A stretch of DNA of 64,000 bases from Neolewinella aquimaris (lineage in GTDB: Bacteria > Bacteroidota > Bacteroidia > Chitinophagales > Saprospiraceae): contig NZ_JACIFF010000007.1 in the NCBI RefSeq assembly GCF_014197245.1, positions 248,001 through 312,000 of the forward strand, in the 5' to 3' direction. The position numbers and the translations under genes are program-made. The number at the start of each line of letters is the position of its first letter. Within the stretch, counting starts at the first letter, position 1. This document shows, one piece after another, positions 26,575 to 35,607 of the stretch. A model generated the notes under the pieces. The model was given only the letters and a program-made list of their open reading frames with translations, made no database searches and had not been told where the DNA came from.

Positions 26575-27654
26575 ATGCCCCGACGTACCCTTAAGCTGAT
26601 CACCACCACCGACGACGACCGGCCGGTCTACGTAGCCGGATCGTTCAACAACTGGCAGGCCGCCGACGAGGCCTACCGCATGCAACCCGACGGGAAGCCC
26701 GGCAGTTACCGCCAGACCTTTCACTTCAGTCCCGAGGATCACCGCATCGAGTACAAGTACACCCGCGGCGGCTGGGAGGGCGTCGAACTGGGCCACCACG
26801 GAGAGAACGCGCCCAATCACCAGCGCTCAACCGACACCCGCTGGACCCTGCCCGATCAGGTGTACAACTGGGCGAGTCCGGGACTGGAGTACCGCGATGA
26901 ATACCTGCCCCAAATCGAGGTCATCCACGAGCACTTCGAGATTCCGACGCTTATCCGGACCCGGCGGGTAGCGGCCCTGCTTCCCCACGACTACCACGAG
27001 ACCGATAAGCGCTACCCCGTGCTCTACCTCCAGGACGGGCAGAACCTGTTCGACGACTACGCGCCCTACGGCAGTTGGGGGGTGGACAAGCGACTGGCGA
27101 AGCTGGCCGAGGAGGGAATGGGAGACCTCATCGTGATTGCCATCGACCACGCCGACACGGAGCGGGTGAGTGAATTCACTCCTTCCTTCCGCACCAAACT
27201 GGGTAAGGGAGACGGCAGGCACTACGTACGCTTCCTGGCCGAACAGCTCAAGCCCTACGTGGACGCGCATTTCCGCACCCGGCCGGAACCCGAGAGTACC
27301 GGCATCGGGGGTAGCTCGCTCGGTGGGCTTATCAGCATCTACGCCGGCATTCTGTACCCCCAGGTGTACGATCGCCTGATGGTGTTCAGTCCCAGCCTCT
27401 GGGTAACGCCCGAGATTCCCTTCAACCTAATGAAGCTGACCCACAAGTACCGGGGCCGCATCTACCTCTACGGTGGCGAAGCGGAAAGTCAGACCATGGT
27501 GCCGAATATGGAGCGATTCCAGGAGCAGATCCTTGCCCAGACCGGCACCACCCGATTGGAGATTAAGCTTGCCGTCGATCCCTTCGGACAACACAACGAG
27601 GCGCGCTGGGGGAAGGAGTTCCCCAAGGCAATTCAGTGGCTATTTTTTAGCTGA
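26575..27654 (+). CDS. Alpha/beta-hydrolase esterase with N-terminal glycogen-binding-like domain
   Basis: This 359-residue cytoplasmic protein has two domains. Residues 1-85 resemble an AMPK/CBM48 carbohydrate-binding module (VYVAGSFNNWQAAD, then YKYTRGGWEGVELG). The remainder is a putative esterase of the EstD/Fes type (VAALLPHDYHETDKRYPVLYLQDGQNLFDD). The nucleophile Ser is in GIGGSSLGGLIS, an Asp follows in FSPSLW...GGEAE, and a His is in FGQHNEARW. The ATG at 26575 is preferred because it opens right before the first domain strand. Substrates may be sugar esters; this is a guess from the binding module. Confidence 0.87.
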   Translation: MPRRTLKLITTTDDDRPVYVAGSFNNWQAADEAYRMQPDGKPGSYRQTFHFSPEDHRIEYKYTRGGWEGVELGHHGENAPNHQRSTDTRWTLPDQVYNWASPGLEYRDEYLPQIEVIHEHFEIPTLIRTRRVAALLPHDYHETDKRYPVLYLQDGQNLFDDYAPYGSWGVDKRLAKLAEEGMGDLIVIAIDHADTERVSEFTPSFRTKLGKGDGRHYVRFLAEQLKPYVDAHFRTRPEPESTGIGGSSLGGLISIYAGILYPQVYDRLMVFSPSLWVTPEIPFNLMKLTHKYRGRIYLYGGEAESQTMVPNMERFQEQILAQTGTTRLEIKLAVDPFGQHNEARWGKEFPKAIQWLFFS

Positions 27655-27676
27655 CGGTTGCTATATTCGGATTTCC

Positions 27677-27684
27677 TATCTTTG
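27677..27684 (+). promoter_or_regulatory. Bacteroidota-type -7 promoter element for the lytic transglycosylase
   Basis: TATCTTTG fully matches TAnnTTTG. A TTG at 27658-27660 is a possible -33 element, though at 16 bases it is closer than the usual 19-21. The expected transcript start near 27691 leaves a 29-base leader before the TTG start at 27720. Confidence 0.6.
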
Positions 27685-27719
27685 GCAACATCGTCGCTTA
27701 ACCTTCATACACTTTCCAC

Positions 27720-29063
27720 TTGCCTTACTGTTTGCGGATATTCTTCCTACTCCTTCTCTGTTTTCCGTTACGGATCAGTGCACTGGATTCCGCCGACGCC
27801 GAGCGGCAGGCACGGATCGTGATGGAACTAAGTCGGGAAGAAGTCGAAGCGCGTCTTTCCGCATTCGATCAATCGCTCGTCGACTACCAGGTGGACGACG
27901 CGGTGTACCGTCGGGTGGTAAATTACCTGAGGCACTGGCCGATCTCGAGCGGTCGCATGCTGGCGCGGTCGGCTCGTTTCTACCCCATTTTTGAGGAACA
28001 ATTGGTCGCGGCCGGCCTGCCCCTGGAGCTCAAACACCTGAGCATCGTGGAGAGCGCACTGCGTTCGTGGGCGGTCAGCCCCGTCGGTGCCGGAGGGCTC
28101 TGGCAGTTGATGCCGGGCACGGCGCGGGAGCTGGGACTTACCGTTAACGACGAGCTCGACGAGCGACTGGACCCCACCCTCGGCTGCGCGGCCGGGCTGG
28201 AATACCTCCGTATCCAGTACGAACGCTACGGCGACTGGGCCCTGGCCCTCGCGGCCTACAACTCCGGCCCCGGAAACGTCAACCGCGCGATACGCCGGTC
28301 GGGAAGTCGCAACTACTGGAAGCTGCGCCGCTTCCTTCCCCGCGAAACCCGCGACTACGTACCCAACTTCATCGCGGCGATCTTCCTGATGAGTTACCAT
28401 CACCATTACGGGCTGCCGGCGACCCAGATATCGCTCGACGGACAACTGACCGAAAGAATCCCCGTCGAACGCCGCCTGAGTCTCTACCGGGTGGCTCAGG
28501 TAACCGGCTTGCGCCCGGACGTCGTAATAGAATTGAATCCGCAGTACCTGAGGGGATACCTGCCGGGCCTGCGGGGTGGACACTACCTCCAACTTCCCCG
28601 CCGGGTAGTACCGGCCATGCTGGAATATCTAGCACTACACCCGAGTAACGAAAGAGAGGATGCGATCGCCCTACCCTGGTCCGACCCTCTCCTGGCCGCA
28701 GGCGAAATAAATGCGGATCGCTACTACCAGCGGTACGAGATCGTAGTGGAGGTCGGGGACACCACTGCCCGACAGGTTGCCGATCGCCATGAACTGCCCG
28801 TTGATCGATTACTCGTTTGGAGCGACCGTGGCGAAGTCGACACCCTCTCCGCCGGTGAGTTACTATACTATTACGACGTCGACGTTTACCATCCGTATGA
28901 CCCCCGGACCCGGGAGCCCGGTCCGCCCGCCCCGCAGCTCGCCGTGCACGCCCCTCCCGGGATACACAAGTCGTTGCGCACCTACTTTGCTCCGCTGCCG
29001 GACCCCACCATTCGCCTGCACCGCGAACCCGCGAAAAAGTGGTGGCAACTGCTGTTTAAATAG
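27720..29063 (+). CDS. Lytic murein transglycosylase (MltD/SLT-like)
   Basis: This 447-residue periplasmic enzyme cleaves peptidoglycan strands. It has a signal peptide (PYCLRIFFLLLLCFPLRISA), opened by a TTG, the only plausible start in frame near the promoter at 27677. The SLT domain has the catalytic Glu in LSIVESALRSWAVS, followed by VGAGGLWQLMPGTARELGL and LALAAYNSGPGNVNRAI. The C-terminal third is beta-rich and holds two LysM-like segments (LSLYRVAQVTGLRPDVVIELNP and VEVGDTTARQVADRHELPVD). This is the usual MltD layout. It appears monocistronic. Confidence 0.93.
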   Translation: MPYCLRIFFLLLLCFPLRISALDSADAERQARIVMELSREEVEARLSAFDQSLVDYQVDDAVYRRVVNYLRHWPISSGRMLARSARFYPIFEEQLVAAGLPLELKHLSIVESALRSWAVSPVGAGGLWQLMPGTARELGLTVNDELDERLDPTLGCAAGLEYLRIQYERYGDWALALAAYNSGPGNVNRAIRRSGSRNYWKLRRFLPRETRDYVPNFIAAIFLMSYHHHYGLPATQISLDGQLTERIPVERRLSLYRVAQVTGLRPDVVIELNPQYLRGYLPGLRGGHYLQLPRRVVPAMLEYLALHPSNEREDAIALPWSDPLLAAGEINADRYYQRYEIVVEVGDTTARQVADRHELPVDRLLVWSDRGEVDTLSAGELLYYYDVDVYHPYDPRTREPGPPAPQLAVHAPPGIHKSLRTYFAPLPDPTIRLHREPAKKWWQLLFK

Positions 29064-29222
29064 CTGATCGGCCTCCGTTGCATTGCACCCGCGTACCCGC
29101 CCAAGTTTGGAACACTTTCCTGCTTGTAAGCTGGTTGACGGGGAAAAGATGGCATGTATGGCGCTATTGCCGGAACATTGTTGTTAATTTACGGCCCCCA
29201 TGGGGAAGATAAAAACGATCAT

Positions 29223-30944
29223 ATGAAATTCAATTCTCAGGGTGACGAGGAAGTCACCTACGACGCTATCGTCGTTGGCACCGGCATCAGCGGAGGCTGG
29301 GCCGCCAAGGAGTTGTGCGAGAAGGGCCTTAAGACCCTGGTACTGGAAAAAGGCCGCATGGTCAAGCACGGCGATTACCCTACCGCTAATCTCGATACCT
29401 GGGATATGGAACTGAACAACAACGTTCCGGCCGAGGAAATCAAGGAGCACTACCAAAAGCAAAACCGTACCGGCTATACCGTAAAACCCCAGAGCAAGCA
29501 CTGGTTCGTCAAGGATGATGAGCATCCATATGGTGAAAAGGAGCGCTTTGACTGGATGCGTGGCTACCACGTGGGCGGCCGCTCGATCATGTGGGGACGG
29601 CACAGCTACCGCTGGAGCGACCTCGACTTCAAGGCCAACGCCAAGGACGGAATCGCCACCCCCTGGCCCGTCGGTTACTCCGACATCTCGCCCTGGTACG
29701 ACTACGTGGAATCCTTTGCCGGAATCAGTGGCGAGCTCCTCGGACTTTCGCAGCTGCCCGACGGCAAGTTCCTGCCCATGATGCCCCTGAACTGCGTGGA
29801 AGACAAGTTCCGCAAGGGAGTGGCCGAGAACATGAACGGTCGCGTGGTCACCGCGGGTCGCGTAGCTCACCTGACTGCCTACGATCCCGCCATTCACAAG
29901 GGTACGCGTGGTGCCTGTCAGTTCCGCAACCGCTGTATCCGGGGCTGTCCTTACGGGGGCTACTTCAGCAGCGTCTCTTCTACCATTCCGGTCGCTCAGG
30001 AGACCGGCAACATGACCCTGCGCCCCAATAGCTCGGTCTACAGCCTGATCTACGACAAGGAGAACAAGCGCGCCAAGGGCGTCCGTTTCCGCGATTCCGA
30101 GACCGGAGAAGACCACGAGGCTTACGCCAAGGTCGTTTTCCTCTGCGCTTCGGCGATCCCGAGCTCCTACATCGTCATGAATACGGAACACGAGGAGGGC
30201 GTAACGCTCGACACCAGTGGAGAACTGGGCGGCAATGTTATGGACCACCACTTCCGGGTGGGGGCCTCCGGCAGCACCGAAGAATTCGGCGATCGGATCG
30301 AGAAGGGACGCAAGCCCAACGGGGTCTACATTCCCCGCTACCAGAACCTCGGCGACCGCGCCAGCAAGAAGGATTACCTGCGCGGTTGGGGATACCAGGG
30401 AGGTGCCGGACGTGGCGGATGGGGCCATACCGTCCGTGAAATGAACGTGAAAATAGGCCCGGAACTGAAGGACGCGCTGATCCGCCCGGGAGAGTGGACC
30501 ATGGGCCTGACCGCCTTTGCCGAGACCCTGCCGGACACGAACAATCGCATGACCATCGATCGCGACACCCTAGACAAGGACGGTCTGCCCACCCTCGTCT
30601 TCGACGCTAAGTGGGGAGAGAACGAGTACGCCATGGTCGACGAAATGATGAACGACGCCGCCGAAATGCTGGAATCTGCCGGCATGAAGAACGTGCGGAC
30701 ATACAACGCGCACTCCTACCCCGGCCTGGGCATCCATGAGATGGGCATGGCCCGCATGGGCAGCAGTCCGAACAATAGCGTAGTCGATAAGCACAACCGC
30801 CTGTGGGCGGCGCCCAACGTCTACATGACCGACGGTGCCTTCATGACCTCCGCGGCCTGTGTGAACCCTTCCTTAACTTACATGGCCTTTACGGCACGCG
30901 CTGCGGATCACGCCGTCAGTGAACTCAAAAAAATGAACATCTAA
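29223..30944 (+). CDS. GMC-family FAD oxidoreductase (large subunit, copy 1)
   Basis: This 573-residue flavoprotein probably oxidises a sugar or polyol. The FAD motif is DAIVVGTGISGGWAA, followed by LVLEKGRM. The substrate/FAD region has HVGGRSIMWGRHSYRWSDLD and a Cys-rich loop CQFRNRCIRGCPYGGYFSS. The C-terminal GMC part ends in HEMGMARMG and VNPSLTYMAFTARA. The ATG at 29223 is chosen because the protein then starts MKFNSQGDEEVTYDAIV, exactly parallel to the paralogue at 31723. It has no signal peptide of its own. The small subunit 4 bases downstream carries a Tat signal, so export as a complex is likely. Confidence 0.93.
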   Translation: MKFNSQGDEEVTYDAIVVGTGISGGWAAKELCEKGLKTLVLEKGRMVKHGDYPTANLDTWDMELNNNVPAEEIKEHYQKQNRTGYTVKPQSKHWFVKDDEHPYGEKERFDWMRGYHVGGRSIMWGRHSYRWSDLDFKANAKDGIATPWPVGYSDISPWYDYVESFAGISGELLGLSQLPDGKFLPMMPLNCVEDKFRKGVAENMNGRVVTAGRVAHLTAYDPAIHKGTRGACQFRNRCIRGCPYGGYFSSVSSTIPVAQETGNMTLRPNSSVYSLIYDKENKRAKGVRFRDSETGEDHEAYAKVVFLCASAIPSSYIVMNTEHEEGVTLDTSGELGGNVMDHHFRVGASGSTEEFGDRIEKGRKPNGVYIPRYQNLGDRASKKDYLRGWGYQGGAGRGGWGHTVREMNVKIGPELKDALIRPGEWTMGLTAFAETLPDTNNRMTIDRDTLDKDGLPTLVFDAKWGENEYAMVDEMMNDAAEMLESAGMKNVRTYNAHSYPGLGIHEMGMARMGSSPNNSVVDKHNRLWAAPNVYMTDGAFMTSAACVNPSLTYMAFTARAADHAVSELKKMNI

Positions 30945-30948
30945 AAAG

Positions 30949-31566
30949 ATGAAAAGAAGAGACCTACTGCGGTACACCGCATACATCACGGGCGTCGCCG
31001 TCAGCGGCCCCGTAGCCTCCGCCCTACTGTCCGGCTGCAAGCGTGACGAAGCCGTAGCTGCCGGTGAGGCCGTCTACAAGCCCGGCTTCTTTAACGACGA
31101 CGAGTACGAATACATCAGCAAACTCGCCGATACTATGATCCCCACTACCGACACGCCCGGTGCGCTCGACGTAGGAGTCCCCGAAATGGTGGACAAGATG
31201 GTCGGACAGGTATACGACGAGGAGGCCCGCGACAAGTTCCGCACCGGCCTGAAGGAGCTCATGCGCAAAATGGACGCCGACAACGCCGATGCCGGTTTCC
31301 GCGAACTGGATACCGAGAAGGCGCTGGTCTACCTACAGGATCAGGACCTGCACTACAAGAACCCCGATACCGAGTGGGATACCCTTCCCGAGGTGGAGGG
31401 AGGTGCCCGCAACGTGTACTTCGACCTCAAGTCACAGATCGTGGGAGCCTGGTTCAACAGTGAGCCCATCGGTACCGAAGTGCTGAAGTACGATCCCGTA
31501 CCGGGTGAATACATTCCCTGTGGCGACCTGCAGGAACTGACGGGTGGTAGAGCCTGGGCTATTTAA
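30949..31566 (+). CDS. Gluconate 2-dehydrogenase subunit 3-like protein with Tat lipoprotein signal
   Basis: This 205-residue small subunit of a periplasmic GMC dehydrogenase has an N-terminus KRRDLLRYTAYITGVAVSG, a twin-arginine signal, and LLSGC at residues 27-31 is a lipobox. The protein is therefore exported folded and lipid-anchored. The core has the family pattern YISKLADTMIPTTDTPGALDVGVPEMVDKMV. By analogy with fungal/bacterial gluconate and fructose dehydrogenases it co-exports and docks the flavin subunit encoded just upstream. A tatC gene is 5 kb downstream. Confidence 0.92.
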   Translation: MKRRDLLRYTAYITGVAVSGPVASALLSGCKRDEAVAAGEAVYKPGFFNDDEYEYISKLADTMIPTTDTPGALDVGVPEMVDKMVGQVYDEEARDKFRTGLKELMRKMDADNADAGFRELDTEKALVYLQDQDLHYKNPDTEWDTLPEVEGGARNVYFDLKSQIVGAWFNSEPIGTEVLKYDPVPGEYIPCGDLQELTGGRAWAI

Positions 31567-31571
31567 TTGGT

Positions 31572-31701
31572 GAGTTGGTGGGTTGTTGAGTTGTTGGGGT
31601 GGCGGCATGGTTCGCTGTACTCACTCGGCCGCATTATGTGGTAACAGCTTCTCCTTTCCTACCCCCCTTACAACGAAGGCCACACAACAACCCACCAACT
31701 C
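31572..31701. repeat. Inverted repeat of the TTGGTGAGTTG family between the GMC genes
   Basis: A perfect 17-base inverted repeat has arms at 31572-31588 and 31685-31701, 96 bases apart. The surrounding bases continue as an imperfect stem. Similar sequence occurs between hisD and hisC, after the 1,164-residue protein gene (about 55020) and at about 34840. The loop has no gene I can recognise. The element lies just upstream of the second GMC gene. Confidence 0.85.
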
Positions 31702-31722
31702 CCCCCCCTCAACAACTAATCC

Positions 31723-33438
31723 ATGAATTTCAATTCTCAGGGTAAGCAGGAAGTCACCTACGACGCCATCGTCATCGGCTCCGGCATTAGCGGCGGGTAT
31801 GCGGCGATGGAACTCTGCACCAAGGGCTATAAAGTACTGATGCTCGAGCGGGGCCGGATGGTCAAGCACGGAGAGTATCCGACGGCCAATCTGGACAGCT
31901 GGGACCTTGAGTTTCAGGGTCGGGTGCCCCGGGAGGAGATCGCGGCTCACTACTACAAGCAGAATCGGCTTTCGTGGTGGGTCAATCAGGACAACAAGCC
32001 CTGGATCGTCAAGGACGATGAGTACGACTATGAGGAGAAGCAACGCTTCGACTGGATTCGCGGCCACCACGTCGGCGGACGGTCCATCATGTGGGGGCGG
32101 CACTGTTACCGCTGGAGCGATCTGGACTTCGAGGCAAACCTGAAGGAAGGTATCGCGATCGACTGGCCGATTCGTTACGCCGACATCGAGCCTTGGTACA
32201 CTTACGTGGAAAAGTTTGTGGGCGTACAGGGAAAAAAGGAAGGCCTGGCCCACCTCCCGGACGGAGAATTTCTCCCCCCCTTCGACCTCAACTGCGCCGA
32301 GGATCACTTTAAGCAGTCGGTGGAAAAGGCCTTTCCGGAGCGGATCATAACCCCCGGACGCACGGCAAACCTAACAAAGTACATCCCTGAGCTGCACCAC
32401 GGAACGCGGGGTCAGTGTCAGGCGCGAAATCGTTGCTGGCGGGGCTGTCCGTACGGTGGTTACTTCAGCAGCCTTTCCTCCACCATTCCGGTAGCCAACG
32501 ACACGGGTAACCTGACCCTGATGGCTAACAGTATCGTGCATTCGCTCATCTTTGACGATGCTACCCAACGGGTGACCGGCGTGAACGTCATTGACGCGGA
32601 AACAAAGGAAACGACCGAGTACTTTAGCTCCGTCGTCTTTTGCAACGCCAGCACGATCGGGTCTACCGCCATCCTGCTTAACAGTAAATCGGAGCGTTTT
32701 CCGGACGGCCTTGGTAACGACAGCGGGGAACTCGGCCACAACATGATGGACCACCATTACGGAATGGGAGGGACGGCCGTATTCGACGGGATGATGGACA
32801 AATATTATAGTGGGCGCAAGCCCAACGGCGGATTTTACATTCCCCGTTTCCGGAACATCAACGATGCGACAAACCGTAAGGATTACATTCGGGGATTCGG
32901 CTACCAGGGAGGTCTGAGTCGGGCAACCAACGTAGGCGCACCCTTTGGCCCCGGCTTCAAGGAGGCCATTACGAGCCCAGGTGAGTGGCGCTTTTCGGCA
33001 ACCTGCTTCGGAGAGCTGCTCCCGTACCACGAAAATAAGATGATGCTTAGTGCGGATAAGACCGACCAGTACGGTATCCCGACCCTCGTCTTCGATGCCG
33101 GCCTTAAGGAGAACGAGACGAAACTGCGGGAAGATGGCGTCAACTGCCTACAGGAAATGATGGACGCCGCCGGCTTTAAGAACACCAGCGTGCACAACAA
33201 CCCGACCGCCGTTGGTGCCGCTATCCACGAAATGGGTACCGCCCGCATGGGCCGCGATCCGAAGACCAGTGTACTCAACAAATGGAATCAAGTGCATGCC
33301 GTACCTAATGTATTCGTTACCGACGGGAGTTTCATGGTCAGTTCGGGCACTCAGAACCCTTCCATAACTTATATGGCCATGACGGCTCGCGCGGTAGACT
33401 ACATGGATAAAATGGTAAAGAAGGACGGCACCCTCTAG
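31723..33438 (+). CDS. GMC-family FAD oxidoreductase (large subunit, copy 2)
   Basis: This 571-residue paralogue of the flavoprotein encoded at 29223 keeps the same start (MNFNSQGKQEVTYDAIVIG), FAD motif GSGISGGYAA, HVGGRSIMWGRHCYRWSDLD, the Cys loop CQARNRCWRGCPYGGYFSS and the end HEMGTARMG...NPSITYMAMTARA. No small subunit of its own follows, so it may share the single subunit-3 protein or act alone. It is separated from the first unit by a 156-base intergenic region with an inverted repeat. The two copies differ enough that the duplication is not recent. Confidence 0.93.
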   Translation: MNFNSQGKQEVTYDAIVIGSGISGGYAAMELCTKGYKVLMLERGRMVKHGEYPTANLDSWDLEFQGRVPREEIAAHYYKQNRLSWWVNQDNKPWIVKDDEYDYEEKQRFDWIRGHHVGGRSIMWGRHCYRWSDLDFEANLKEGIAIDWPIRYADIEPWYTYVEKFVGVQGKKEGLAHLPDGEFLPPFDLNCAEDHFKQSVEKAFPERIITPGRTANLTKYIPELHHGTRGQCQARNRCWRGCPYGGYFSSLSSTIPVANDTGNLTLMANSIVHSLIFDDATQRVTGVNVIDAETKETTEYFSSVVFCNASTIGSTAILLNSKSERFPDGLGNDSGELGHNMMDHHYGMGGTAVFDGMMDKYYSGRKPNGGFYIPRFRNINDATNRKDYIRGFGYQGGLSRATNVGAPFGPGFKEAITSPGEWRFSATCFGELLPYHENKMMLSADKTDQYGIPTLVFDAGLKENETKLREDGVNCLQEMMDAAGFKNTSVHNNPTAVGAAIHEMGTARMGRDPKTSVLNKWNQVHAVPNVFVTDGSFMVSSGTQNPSITYMAMTARAVDYMDKMVKKDGTL

Positions 33439-33579
33439 TACGATGCGGTCTGAGACCGCGATGTTCGATGCTGCCTCCGGCAGCGCTAGACAGCCTTTGC
33501 AAGATCATATTCACCACGGATCGACTTCGTCTAAGCACGGATTCGCTGCGCTTAGGCACGGATTCACCCCGATTAGCTG
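33439..33579. repeat. Intergenic region with small hairpins and ACGGATT-type repeats
   Basis: The stretch begins with two short hairpins (GCGGTC-TGA-GACCGC and GCTGCC-TCC-GGCAGC). It continues with three spaced CACGGAT(T/C) motifs, two of them around the near-palindrome CTTCGTCTAAG / CTGCGCTTAG. It lies between convergent genes and could serve as terminator for both. I see no coding function. Confidence 0.55.
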
Positions 33580-34824
33580 CTACTGCGACAGTGTACTATG
33601 CACATCCGTCCGCGAAGCCCGGTGCGCCGGTATCGCAGCAGCGATCACCCCCACTACCCCCGCGCCCAGCAGCAACCACCATTCTTGCGGCAAAAAGACC
33701 AGCGCCCTGAAATCGTAGCGATAGGTCTCTGAGAAGTACCGGGCGATGACCGCTATCCCGAGGTGGCTGACCATTAATCCGAGCAGGGCACCGGCGATTG
33801 CGGTGAGGGTGCCTTCTAGCATCAGTAGACCGAACAACTTAGGCGGACCGGCACCCAGGCTGCGCAGTAGGGCCAGTTCACCCCGCCGCTGGTCCAGCGA
33901 GTTATAGAGGCCGATGAAGATGCTCAGTACGCTGACGGCTACCACTACGTAGCCCAGTTGCCGCAGCACTTTTTCCCCCTGCCCGACCGTCGCGAAGAGT
34001 TCCGCTAGCTGGATTGTTGGCGTGACGGCCTGCATCTCCGTGTTCTCATTGATGCTGCGCTGCATGTTGAGGGCGGTGACGCTATTGCCACGGAAGCGGA
34101 TCAGAACGGAGGTAATGGAACGGTCGGTGTAAGCACTGAGCGGGCCGGTAACATTATAGTGCGTGCCTTCAGCGTGGCTCTCCTCAGCGTGATCATGGGT
34201 ATCGTGGACCGCCCAGAGGCTTTCGGCTGGAGTGATCAGAATCAGATCGGCTACGGTGCCGGTGGGGGCCAGAATGCCCGTGATGCGAAATTCCGGTGCG
34301 TCCCGGTGGGTTAGGTCGTCGTCTTCGATCAGGCCGTGACTGCTCTGAAAGGTGTCTCCTATCGCGAGGCCGAGCTCACGGGCAGCGGTGGCTCCGGCGA
34401 CCACGTCCATTGGCTTTGTCCACATATTTCCTTTCCCCAGCTCAGCGCCGTACAGGTCGAAGAAAGCGGGCCGGGTGCCGACGATGCGTCGCCCCCGGTA
34501 GCTGTCGCCCAGCGCGAGGGGCACACCTAGTTCAATGTAGGGATGTTCGGGATTCAGGAAGGGCTTCACTCCGTCGAGCGGCACATTACCCGTGGGCGAA
34601 CTGATGTGATACATGCTTGACATCATGAGCTGCAGGGGGCTGCCCTTAGCTCCAACCACGAGGTCGATGCCGGCCAGGTTGCGGTCGAATTGCTGCTCCA
34701 GTTGCCAGTTGAGCAGGAGAATCAGGCTAATCAGGCCCGTACCCAGTGCAGCCAGGATGAGGCTCAGGGCCGTTACCCAGGGGCGATGGAGCAGATTGCG
34801 GAGGGCTAAGGAAAAGATCGACAC
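33580..34824 (-). CDS. ABC transporter permease, FtsX/MacB-like, with histidine-rich loop
   Basis: This 414-residue protein has four membrane helices: ALSLILAALGTGLISLILLL, then after a long periplasmic domain VVVAVSVLSIFIGLYNS, LTAIAGALLGLMVSHLGIAV and WWLLLGAGVVGVIAAAIPA. The periplasmic part holds the MacB-type core (DLVVGAKGSPLQ, IVGTRPAFFDLYG). It also has five histidines within residues 207-222 (VHDTHDHAEESHAEGTHYN), suggesting metal contact. Its ATPase partner is the gene 3 bases upstream. This class acts by pulling lipids or peptides from the membrane rather than by classic transport. Confidence 0.9.
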   Translation of the reverse strand: MSIFSLALRNLLHRPWVTALSLILAALGTGLISLILLLNWQLEQQFDRNLAGIDLVVGAKGSPLQLMMSSMYHISSPTGNVPLDGVKPFLNPEHPYIELGVPLALGDSYRGRRIVGTRPAFFDLYGAELGKGNMWTKPMDVVAGATAARELGLAIGDTFQSSHGLIEDDDLTHRDAPEFRITGILAPTGTVADLILITPAESLWAVHDTHDHAEESHAEGTHYNVTGPLSAYTDRSITSVLIRFRGNSVTALNMQRSINENTEMQAVTPTIQLAELFATVGQGEKVLRQLGYVVVAVSVLSIFIGLYNSLDQRRGELALLRSLGAGPPKLFGLLMLEGTLTAIAGALLGLMVSHLGIAVIARYFSETYRYDFRALVFLPQEWWLLLGAGVVGVIAAAIPAHRASRTDVHSTLSQ

Positions 34825-34827
34825 CTC

Positions 34828-35484
34828 CTAGTAGTTTTCTTGGTGAGTTGATGGGCGCAATTCGACGACGGCGTCGAACTGATCCTTCAAACGCTGATCG
34901 TGGGTCACTACCACCAGCGCGGCACCCAGATCCGCAGCACGCTGGCGTAGTAGATCGCTTACCCGGGCGGCGTTGCGGTTGTCGAGGGCGCTGGTGGGCT
35001 CGTCGGCTAGGATGAGTTGGGGTCGATTGACCAGCGCGCGGGCAATGGTAACTCGTTGCTGCTCTCCCACGCTCAGGCGGCCCGGGCGTACGTCGGCGTG
35101 GTGAGCAATGCCCAACTGCTCGAGTACGTGCAGGGCGCCCGCTTTATCGGGGGCAAGGCCCGCACTGCGCCGGGCGATGAGCAGGTTTTCCTTCACCGTC
35201 AGCGCCTGCAGAAAGTACGGACGTTGGAGGACCAGTCCGATGTTTCTTCCCCGGAAGCGGTCTAATGCACCGCCCGAAAGCCTTGCGTAATCGGTACCCG
35301 CCAAAACAGTGCTGCCCGCTACCGGAGTGAGAAGGCCAGCCAGTAGGTGCAGCCAGGTAGACTTACCCGCCCCGCTCGGACCGAGCAGCAGACAGGCCTC
35401 CGCCGGCGCTACCGACAAATCCGGAAAGCGGAACGACGGTCCGTTACCGGCGTAGGTATAGGTAAGGTCATGGGTTTTGAGCAC
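34828..35484 (-). CDS. ABC transporter ATP-binding protein (LolD/MacB type)
   Basis: This 218-residue ATPase has Walker A GPSGAGKST near residue 34, Q-loop VLQRPYFLQAL, signature LSVGEQQRVTIARAL, Walker B LILADEPTSALD and the switch His in VVVTHDQRLK. It is paired with the permease 3 bases downstream. The start is a GTG at 35484. A good promoter element ends only 4 bases upstream of it, so the mRNA may have no leader at all. Confidence 0.94.
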   Translation of the reverse strand: MLKTHDLTYTYAGNGPSFRFPDLSVAPAEACLLLGPSGAGKSTWLHLLAGLLTPVAGSTVLAGTDYARLSGGALDRFRGRNIGLVLQRPYFLQALTVKENLLIARRSAGLAPDKAGALHVLEQLGIAHHADVRPGRLSVGEQQRVTIARALVNRPQLILADEPTSALDNRNAARVSDLLRQRAADLGAALVVVTHDQRLKDQFDAVVELRPSTHQENY

Positions 35485-35488
35485 GACC

Positions 35489-35496
35489 CAAAAGTA
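35489..35496 (-). promoter_or_regulatory. Bacteroidota-type -7 element immediately before the ABC ATPase start
   Basis: TACTTTTG on the minus strand is a full TAnnTTTG match. Transcription would begin at about 35482-35485, that is at the GTG start codon itself. No -33 TTTG at normal spacing is visible, so this is moderate evidence only. Confidence 0.45.
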
Positions 35497-35607
35497 CGGC
35501 TTGCCTTTGGGTAGTTCATTGCGCTCCCGATAGCTATCGCGACCCCCGCCCTAATCCTGCCGTTCACAACCGCCCCACCGCCCCGCGCGTTTACCCCCAC
35601 AGAGGCT

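Noticed and set aside
29184-30428. 414-codon minus-strand frame opposite GMC copy 1
   Set aside because: Shadow frame of a strongly biased gene; no signal, motif or start context, and the plus frame is clearly the GMC protein.
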